Under the pieces are notes generated by a model that saw nothing but the letters and a program-made list of their open reading frames with translations, was not told the origin of the DNA and did no database searches. Below, one piece after another: positions 43,741-49,735 of a DNA stretch of 49,735 nucleotides. Where the stretch lies: contig CAZQVB010000034.1 of NCBI GenBank assembly GCA_964596645.1, positions 1-49,735 of the forward strand, read 5' to 3'. Every line of letters begins with the position of its first letter. The stretch's first letter is position 1. The position numbers and the translations under genes are program-made. This stretch comes from CAVQEK01 sp964596645 (GTDB lineage: Bacteria; Bacteroidota; Bacteroidia; Cytophagales; Cyclobacteriaceae).

Positions 43741-45681
43741 CTATTCGATAGCAATTATTGCTGGCTTACTGATCCGGAAATCTTCGATCAGCAGTTCATC
43801 GTAACGCGATACTTCTAATGACAGCGCCTCTTGAAAAGGTGTGTTTACCGGATACCAGTTGAGGCGGATCTGAAAGGATTGTATGGCCAGGTTTTCATTT
43901 CTAAACCGCACGCCCAATCCATAGCCCTGATAGAGTTTGCTGCCGAACAGCTTGTCGGGCGACTTGGCAATAAGGCCCATTTCAATGTTGGCAAAAAAGG
44001 TGAAATTGAACCCATAAAAATTGAATGGACTAAAGATGAGTGTCTCTGTGCTAAAGGCAAGTTTTACATCTCCGCGTACCAGCGTGTCGGCAAAGCCATG
44101 TATTTCCCTTATGTTCAGGTATTCGTCTTTGAAACGGTTATAACCCTTCACAAACGTGACATGTGCCAACTGGCGAAAACGAACGGAGTGAAAGTAGTAA
44201 AGCTGTGTGAAATAATCGGCACGTACCTGCAAAGCGCCCTGTTCCCATTGGCCCTGGCGGCGATAGGAACCGAGGGCCACTTCAAACCGCGCATATCCGA
44301 TCTTTCTGATGTAGTCGCCGGCAGATAGCCGTGTGCCCACATAGTGGCGATTGTTAAACTCATTGACATCGCGCCCCCAGAGTAGCGAAAAAGAGTAACC
44401 GGAGGGCACATCCTCCGTTCGGCCATAGCCGACAATGTACTGATCCTTTGTATACCGCACGCCGTTGTATGACAAGCCGAGGAGGTATTGGTGCCGATTG
44501 ATGTAAAAGCGATTGGTATCGATCTGCACTTCCGGCCGATCAATGAACTCATTGCGAAAAATACGGCCGGTGATGCCAATATTCTTCCGAAAGCCGTACT
44601 TCTCCGGCAGGTGAAACGCCCGACCGACCCAGACATCCTGCCGGTTGTATACCAGGCGTACTGTATCTCTCAGGTCATAATCCAGCGGCACACGCAGAGT
44701 TTCTTTGTTCCAGGTGCTGATCACGCCACCGCCATAGCGCGTTTCTGGTGTGAGAAACTGCTTGTCGAGCTCCAGGCTAAACTCCTCCTGAAGCGCTGAA
44801 GTGACAAAGCGGCTGTTGAAATTGGTGAAAGTACCCCAAATATTGTTGATCCGGTATTGCGAGCTTAAGCCAATGGTCGGGGTGAAACGTTGGTCGTATA
44901 GCATCACTGCCTCCAGCTCATGGCCGAGCCCAAGGAAATTGATATCCGCTGCGCCAAGCTCAAAGTCATCCAGCCCATCATAGTCGATGCGGGGTACGAT
45001 AGACCATAAATCTTTGATGACAACAACCGCCGTGACGCCTCCGCCAGCGCTGCTATCGGCGTGTATAAATATCCTGGCGTCCTTCACATAAGGCAAGTTC
45101 CTTATGATCCTTTCACTGTCGGCCACCTCGTCTACGTTGACCTCATCTCCGGCAGAGAACAGCAGGTTTTTGCTCACTATGCGCTCGCGTGTGCGGGTAT
45201 GGATACTATTGGCCGCCCGTATGGCCCACATGTCGAGCATTTGCGCCGTATCGGCTAGGCTGGTGCCGAGTGGCTTTAGCCGCACTATGCGTATGCTGTC
45301 TATTCTGCGGCCTGCATGTACGGCATAGTCTTTTTTTGTTTGTTGCCGTACACTGCGGCCAGGTGAAGCAAACAACATATCGACCAATTTCCGTGTCCAC
45401 TTGCTGGTGCCGTATTTATCGCGGATTGATTGGTAAAATGTGCTGTCGTTGGCATCACTGCGCAGGCTAAACCGATGGTAAAGACTGTCGGGCAGATACA
45501 GCGTGGTGTCGCTCTCAATGTAGATGGTGGAGTCGCCCATCATTACGAAGCTGTGCGCCGGGAAATGCAGCGCACGTAGCGAATCATTCTCCTGTGAAAG
45601 CTGCGCCCGCACACCCGCTGGTGCCAGGGCATATAAAAAAATCAGTGCCAATGCACAAACCAATTGCTTCTTTCGTACCAT
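43741..45681 (-). CDS. POTRA-containing outer membrane beta-barrel protein (Omp85/BamA-like)
   Basis: The ATG at 45681 (MVRKKQLVCALALIFLYALAPAGVRAQ) gives a signal peptide and 646 residues; the frame runs on to 45756. A POTRA-like domain lies around residues 170-240 (SKNLLFSAGDEVNVDEVADSERIIRNLPYVKDARIFI ends it), followed by a barrel with alternating amphipathic strands and aromatic girdles (GLGHELEAVMLYDQRFTP, GTRLSAGDYIRKIGYARFEVALGSY, FSTETLIFSPFNFYGFNFTFFANIEMG). The last strands are not the canonical BamA C-terminal Phe. Such proteins insert or translocate outer membrane proteins or lipids. A N-terminal periplasmic extension (residues ~25-150) has no known domain. It has no operon partner. 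Confidence 0.8.
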   Translation of the reverse strand: MVRKKQLVCALALIFLYALAPAGVRAQLSQENDSLRALHFPAHSFVMMGDSTIYIESDTTLYLPDSLYHRFSLRSDANDSTFYQSIRDKYGTSKWTRKLVDMLFASPGRSVRQQTKKDYAVHAGRRIDSIRIVRLKPLGTSLADTAQMLDMWAIRAANSIHTRTRERIVSKNLLFSAGDEVNVDEVADSERIIRNLPYVKDARIFIHADSSAGGGVTAVVVIKDLWSIVPRIDYDGLDDFELGAADINFLGLGHELEAVMLYDQRFTPTIGLSSQYRINNIWGTFTNFNSRFVTSALQEEFSLELDKQFLTPETRYGGGVISTWNKETLRVPLDYDLRDTVRLVYNRQDVWVGRAFHLPEKYGFRKNIGITGRIFRNEFIDRPEVQIDTNRFYINRHQYLLGLSYNGVRYTKDQYIVGYGRTEDVPSGYSFSLLWGRDVNEFNNRHYVGTRLSAGDYIRKIGYARFEVALGSYRRQGQWEQGALQVRADYFTQLYYFHSVRFRQLAHVTFVKGYNRFKDEYLNIREIHGFADTLVRGDVKLAFSTETLIFSPFNFYGFNFTFFANIEMGLIAKSPDKLFGSKLYQGYGLGVRFRNENLAIQSFQIRLNWYPVNTPFQEALSLEVSRYDELLIEDFRISKPAIIAIE

Positions 45682-45936
45682 CACCCTTGTCAGCGACAAT
45701 CTTTGTATTGTCTTCCCATCAGAACGGCTTGTCAGCGTTGTATGCGTAAATGTCATTATAATTTTTGTCGCCCATACGCTGCTATCATAAAATAGTCCAA
45801 AAAGAAGAGAGGGGGTGTGGAGTGAAAAAGGGCTGAACGACAGTTATGGATGTACGATATTAAATAGGAGGGTTGTGTAAATTTTTCCACAACTTCTCTC
45901 TAAGATCATCCCTTGCCCTGAATGAGTGGACTTAAT

Positions 45937-46401
45937 TCAGGCTGTACGGTTGAACAAATCGATTAAAACCTTGCGAAGATTGTCGAAGAAAAAATCGTCT
46001 TTACAAATAAAGTCGTATGCGCCGGCAGATTTAAATTCTCGCGTAAAATCCTCCCACATCGTCACTTGCGAAATGATGAGCACATCAATGTTGGCGTCAT
46101 ATTCCTTTATCTTTTCCAATACTAAAAAGCCGTTGCGCAGCTTACCTTCATCATGGGCCGTGAGGTAGTAGTCGAGTATAATCAGTGTGGGTGCTTCCTC
46201 CATGCACTTGAGCATGCTGGCACCATCCAAAAAGGTTTTTACACCGAAATGCACCTTGCGCTCACTCGCGATCTGGTGCAGGTACGTTTCTGTCAGTTTG
46301 GTGAAATACGGATCGTCTTCTACTACAAAGATTTTGTGCAACGGCGGACTCTTTGAGATCGTAGGTTGAGGCTGGGACTGCAACTGCTCGCTCGTGCTCA
46401 T
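45937..46401 (-). CDS. Single-domain response regulator coupled to the hybrid kinase
   Basis: This 154-residue protein is a receiver domain with a short Gln/Pro-rich N-terminal tail (MSTSEQLQSQPQPTISKSPP). The acidic pair is EDD at about 28-30, the phosphoacceptor Asp77 lies in LIILDYYL, a switch Ser is in IISQVT, and the conserved Lys134 is in FICKDD. No output domain follows. Its ATG overlaps the TGA of the hybrid kinase gene by four bases, so translation is coupled and it is the likely final acceptor of the kinase's HPt domain. The loop after Asp77 (TAHDEGKLRNGF) is longer than usual. Confidence 0.92.
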   Translation of the reverse strand: MSTSEQLQSQPQPTISKSPPLHKIFVVEDDPYFTKLTETYLHQIASERKVHFGVKTFLDGASMLKCMEEAPTLIILDYYLTAHDEGKLRNGFLVLEKIKEYDANIDVLIISQVTMWEDFTREFKSAGAYDFICKDDFFFDNLRKVLIDLFNRTA

Positions 46402-49010
46402 GCGTGAGATACATTAGAAGTTTTTATTGTTTCGAGGCAATTTTCAAGTGCTGGCTTCACCTTGTTCCATTCTTGCCGCACGGCTGCATGTAAGTCGGCG
46501 ATGTCAGCACCCTTCTGTTGCCGGCCCATGGTTTCAATTTCCAACAAGGTATTCATCATGCCTGTCACAGCCAAATGCCGGCACGATGGCAGCATTTTAT
46601 GTGCGCAGTCGGCCACTGCATTCCAGTCATTCTTTTCTATGTTCAGTTTCATGGACTGTAAACTTTCTTCTGTGTTCTGCAGAAATATACCGAGCATATC
46701 CTCCACAAAGCCCGCATTGCCATCGGCATGTTCGTACAGGCCGCTCAGGTCATATAGCGATGGCTTGTGCCCTTCTTCCGCGCCAATGGCTGTGGCTTCT
46801 TGTGCGGGCACCTCATGGTGCAGGTGCCTGCTCAGCAAGGCAAAAAGTTCTTCCTGACGAAAGGGCTTCATGAGCACATCGTGAAAACCGATCGCTTTCA
46901 GCCTGGTGCTTATCTCCGGGCTGGCGTCGGCCGTTACCGCTATGATCGTACACTCTTCTACCAGGCACTTGCCATCCGCGCTTCGTATCACCTTCATGGT
47001 GTCGATACCGCTCATGCCGGGCATTTGTATGTCCATGAGTACCAGGTGAAAAGCCTGTTTGCGCATCTTGCTCAACGCCTCGGCACCGCTGCCTGCCGTT
47101 TCTACTGTGGCCCCGTGTTTTTGAAGGATCATGCTCAGCAGCTCCAGATTATACTGCTGATCATCTACGAGCAATACATTCTTTTCTCGCAAGGAACCCA
47201 ACCTCGTGGGGGTAGCCATTGCTGCTTGTCTAGGAAAATCTGCCTGGCTGCCTATAGCATAAGTGAGGGTAAAGCTGAATGTGCTGCCCCTGCCGGGATG
47301 GCTATCCACAGATATTTCACCATTTTGAACGTCTACCAGCTTTTTTACGATGGATAGCCCCAGCCCGGTGCCTCCGAAGTTCCGCGAAATGCTGTTGTCG
47401 GCCTGAGAAAAATCTTCAAAGATTTGCTCCAGCTTTTCAGGTGGGATACCCAGTCCTGTATCGGTCACTTTAGTGAGCAGCGTGGCCGTTTCGCCCTCTG
47501 CCTGCAATATCGTTTCTATGGTGATGCTGCCCTTTTCAGTAAACTTGATGGCATTGCCCACCAGGTTGATGAGTATCTGCTTGTAGCGTATGGGGTCGCC
47601 CATGAATACGATACTGCCCAGATTTTGAATTTTTTTTGTGATGCCAACCCCCTTTTGATCGGCGCCCGGCTTTAGCATGGCTATGACGTCTTCTATCTCC
47701 CGGGCAGGCAAAAAACCGACGCACTCAAGTCCCAGCTTGCCTTTTTCCAGTTTGGTGAAATCGAGAATGTCGTTGATCAGCACCAGAAGATGGTCGGATG
47801 AATGCATGATTTTGTGCAGCGTCTGCCGCTGCGTTTCTGAAAGACGCGATTGCGAAAGCTGCTCTGCAAAACCAATAATCGCATTGAGCGGCGTGCGTAT
47901 TTCGTGACTCATGTTGGAAAGGAAGTCCTGCTTGATGCGCGCCAGACGCTCCGCATGCTCCTTGGCTTCACGCAGCATTTCTCGCTTTTTGCGCAGCCGG
48001 CTGATGTCGTTGAATATGACGGCGACAAGCAGGCTGATCAAGATTACGGTGGCCAGCACGGCTATAAGTGTGGCTCGCTGGGCGTCTGTGGTAATGGCTT
48101 CCGCACGCTCCCTGCGGGCCAGGGTATTTTCTATTTCGCGATCTTCTATGTCGTTGATCAACGATCTGATCTTATCCATGATGGCCTGGTCCTGCCGTAT
48201 AAGCCTCAGCTCTTCGCCTGCCATACGCTGCTCATATGCGGCATCTTCCGCTTCCATCTTGATGATGATGTTTTCGAGGTGATCGCTGCGTATCTGCACG
48301 GCGCCTGGAGGATTGGTTGAAGCGGTAGACAATGAATCGGCCAGGTCAGCATCATGTACTTCGCTCATTGCAACCGTGCTGTCGGAAGCAGGCTGCGACA
48401 TTGTCGGTGCATCATTTTCAACGCCTTTCCTGTCCTTCCTGCTGCCAAATAGCTGCTTGAAAAAACCAAAAGACTTTGATTGCACCCGTGCGGGCTGCAC
48501 CGGCTCCAGTCGCTCGGGAAGCCTTGCCGCGCCCCGCCGAGTTTCGGAATAGAGAGGCGACAGACTTGACGTTTCGTTGTTCAGGCTTTCAATATCTCGT
48601 ATCACCCTATCGAGCACGTAGCGTGTTTTGTCGTCATTCTGAAGCGCAATGACCGCATTGAGGGCAACTAATTTTTCACTGATCATTGTGGCTATCATAC
48701 CGACCTCACTGGCATGTTCAGCTTCTTCCGACACGTTTTGGAGATATTCCATTTTCTCATCGAGCGCCGACACGGAGCGGTAATAGCCCGAGAGGTCTTC
48801 AGCGTCTTTGGTAATGGTGTAAGAGCGCACGCTGTTCTCCGATTCTATCAGATCGGCGTAAATGTCTTTAATGATCTGAAGCCGATAGTTGGGCCTTGAC
48901 TCGTCGCGTATGGAGGTGATCAATTCCTGAAAAGTGCTCTGCCCCAGATACCCCACTATGGCCAGTGCCATGATCAGCACTACGAATGCAAAAAAGATTT
49001 TACCTTTCAT
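46398..49010 (-). CDS. Membrane hybrid histidine kinase with receiver and HPt domains
   Basis: The ATG at 49010 (MKGKIFFAFVVLIMALAIVG) gives 870 residues; a -7 element just upstream supports it over 49058. TM1 is about 5-24 and TM2 about 313-333, enclosing a ~285-residue extracytoplasmic sensor region that is helical (CHASE3-like pattern) but broken by a charged, low-complexity insert at 165-240 (SKSFGFFKQLFGSRKDRKG region). HisKA follows with His369 in SNMSHEIRTPL, HATPase (INLVGNAIKFTEKG, DTGLGIP, GGTGLGLSIVKKL), a receiver with Asp660 (LVLMDIQMPG) and an HPt domain with His804 in AHKMLPSC. All relay steps sit in one protein, with the final receiver in the coupled gene. Confidence 0.94.
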   Translation of the reverse strand: MKGKIFFAFVVLIMALAIVGYLGQSTFQELITSIRDESRPNYRLQIIKDIYADLIESENSVRSYTITKDAEDLSGYYRSVSALDEKMEYLQNVSEEAEHASEVGMIATMISEKLVALNAVIALQNDDKTRYVLDRVIRDIESLNNETSSLSPLYSETRRGAARLPERLEPVQPARVQSKSFGFFKQLFGSRKDRKGVENDAPTMSQPASDSTVAMSEVHDADLADSLSTASTNPPGAVQIRSDHLENIIIKMEAEDAAYEQRMAGEELRLIRQDQAIMDKIRSLINDIEDREIENTLARRERAEAITTDAQRATLIAVLATVILISLLVAVIFNDISRLRKKREMLREAKEHAERLARIKQDFLSNMSHEIRTPLNAIIGFAEQLSQSRLSETQRQTLHKIMHSSDHLLVLINDILDFTKLEKGKLGLECVGFLPAREIEDVIAMLKPGADQKGVGITKKIQNLGSIVFMGDPIRYKQILINLVGNAIKFTEKGSITIETILQAEGETATLLTKVTDTGLGIPPEKLEQIFEDFSQADNSISRNFGGTGLGLSIVKKLVDVQNGEISVDSHPGRGSTFSFTLTYAIGSQADFPRQAAMATPTRLGSLREKNVLLVDDQQYNLELLSMILQKHGATVETAGSGAEALSKMRKQAFHLVLMDIQMPGMSGIDTMKVIRSADGKCLVEECTIIAVTADASPEISTRLKAIGFHDVLMKPFRQEELFALLSRHLHHEVPAQEATAIGAEEGHKPSLYDLSGLYEHADGNAGFVEDMLGIFLQNTEESLQSMKLNIEKNDWNAVADCAHKMLPSCRHLAVTGMMNTLLEIETMGRQQKGADIADLHAAVRQEWNKVKPALENCLETIKTSNVSHA

Positions 49011-49055
49011 GAATAATTGGTCTGCTTGGTCTGCGGCAGGCTGGCCTGCCATAAA

Positions 49056-49063
49056 CAAAACTA
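49056..49063 (-). promoter_or_regulatory. -7 element upstream of the hybrid kinase
   Basis: TAGTTTTG on the minus strand matches TAnnTTTG exactly and lies 45 bases before the start at 49010. A matching -33 element is not obvious. The location favours the 49010 start because the 49058 codon would lie inside the promoter. Confidence 0.4.
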
Positions 49064-49219
49064 ACGGAAAGAAATGACAGTTGTGCCTGTAGGCTGTTGC
49101 TGCCTGCTGAAACCTTATAGAAAGGGTGAATCGTTCTGGCGATTATGATGATTCACCTTTCCCTTTTTATTCCTTCGCAGTAAAGCCGTGCATACATTGA
49201 ACAATTAATAATTTTAAGC

Positions 49220-49735
49220 ATGAACAGCAACATCATATTCACTGGGTTGTGTACGGTTGATCTGCAGTTTTTCACAGACCGCTATCCCAATGAAAATGAA
49301 AAGATAAAAGCATCTCAATTTGAGATGTCTGCAGGCGGACCTGCCACCAATGCTGCTTGTACCTGCGCTCACCTTGGCAGCAAGGCGACCTTGCTCACCG
49401 CTTTTGGTGAAAATCATTTCAGTGACGTGGTGCGGGAGGAACTGGAAGGCGCCGGCGTAGTGTGGGCCGATGTAGCTGCCGGCCAACATCGACAGCCTAC
49501 CTTTGCATCCGTCATCAGCAACACGCAAAATGGCCTTCGCACTATTTTCCTGTTTTCAGCATTGGGACACCGTAAGATTTTTTATTCTATTCGCCGATCA
49601 TCATCCTGGGAATTTTCCCCCGCTGGCGGGGGTAGGGGGTGGAAAATTCCGAAATTCACATCAAGGAACTGCCTTCTTCTAATAATTACCGATACAATAA
49701 GCATCTTGCCTCCAATGCCAATGATCTTCGGAAAA
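49220..49735 (+). CDS. PfkB-family carbohydrate kinase, 5' part, possibly interrupted
   Basis: An ATG at 49220 opens a frame that stays open to the window edge (172 residues). The first ~115 residues are clearly PfkB/ribokinase-like: IIFTGLCTVDLQFFTDRYP, then MSAGGPATNAACTCAHLGSKATLLTAFGENHF with the family's GG-x-x-x-N pattern, and TFASVISNTQNGLRTIFLF. From about codon 118 (HRKIFYSIRRSS) the sequence loses family character and crosses a REP-type palindrome (49609-49650). Either the gene is broken by that repeat or the frame continues past an inserted, in-frame segment. PfkB enzymes phosphorylate sugars, nucleosides or sugar acids such as 5-dehydro-2-deoxygluconate, which would suit the IolB-like gene nearby. 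Confidence 0.75.
   Translation, partial: MNSNIIFTGLCTVDLQFFTDRYPNENEKIKASQFEMSAGGPATNAACTCAHLGSKATLLTAFGENHFSDVVREELEGAGVVWADVAAGQHRQPTFASVISNTQNGLRTIFLFSALGHRKIFYSIRRSSSWEFSPAGGGRGWKIPKFTSRNCLLLIITDTISILPPMPMIFGK
49609..49650. repeat. REP-type palindrome within the PfkB frame
   Basis: GGAATTTTCC and GGAAAATTCC frame an inner hairpin CCCCCGC-TG-GCGGGGG followed by TAGGGGGTGG. This GC-rich double palindrome resembles dispersed extragenic elements and is unlike coding sequence around it, so it may mark an insertion into the kinase gene. Confidence 0.7.

Overview
The window looks like a chromosomal segment of a free-living, probably marine or sediment, member of the Bacteroidetes (Cytophagales-like). 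The reasons are a SusC/SusD pair with an ECF sigma factor and FecR anti-sigma factor, a very large surface protein with a gliding/type IX secretion C-terminal domain, a type III glutamine synthetase, two sulfatases, DUF1080 and Tat-exported Gfo/Idh/MocA proteins, and promoter candidates of the Bacteroidetes form (TTTG ... TAnnTTTG). Genus and species cannot be fixed from the sequence alone.

Layout. 1-5.5 kb: the start of a 2-oxo acid dehydrogenase E2 subunit, divergent from a GntR/UTRA repressor; a secreted BNR-type propeller protein broken by a 10-N assembly gap; a SlyD-like FKBP; and a lipoprotein sulfatase. 5.5-12.4 kb: palindromic repeats, a seven-PAS cytoplasmic histidine kinase with its response regulator, and glutamine synthetase III. 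12.4-14.1 kb: a gene-free block of nested repeats (two ~535 bp direct copies, each with 27-nt inverted arms, framed by inverted minisatellites). 14.1-21.5 kb: an M48 protease translationally coupled to a conserved hypothetical protein, then a 1381-residue FG-GAP-like surface protein. 21.5-27.5 kb: a DUF1080/oxidoreductase pair, two leucine tRNAs, a Crp-family regulator, a second repeat cluster, and an SDR plus a mannonate dehydratase-like enzyme. 27.5-36 kb: SusD, SusC, FecR and ECF sigma on the minus strand, with an unrecognised acidic lipoprotein upstream. 36-43.7 kb: an apparent three-gene operon (sulfatase, DUF6786-like lipoprotein, clan GH-A glycosidase) with visible promoter and terminator, then an IolB-like isomerase. 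43.7-49.7 kb: a POTRA plus beta-barrel outer membrane protein, a hybrid kinase with its own HPt domain overlapping a response regulator, and the 5' part of a PfkB sugar kinase that runs into a repeat.

How the genes may work together (inference). The catabolic genes fit uptake and breakdown of a sulfated, probably uronate-containing polysaccharide. SusCD would import oligosaccharides under ECF/FecR control. The sulfatases, GH-A enzyme and perhaps the propeller protein would trim them. The SDR, mannonate dehydratase-like, DUF1080, Gfo/Idh/MocA, IolB-like and PfkB proteins would process the sugars. The genes lie in several separate transcription units, so a single shared substrate is not proven.

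The most unusual content is the non-coding repeat architecture at 12.5-14.0 kb with relatives at 5.7, 21.7 and 25.2 kb, and a set of three stacked palindromes that coincide with the putative promoter of the E2 gene.
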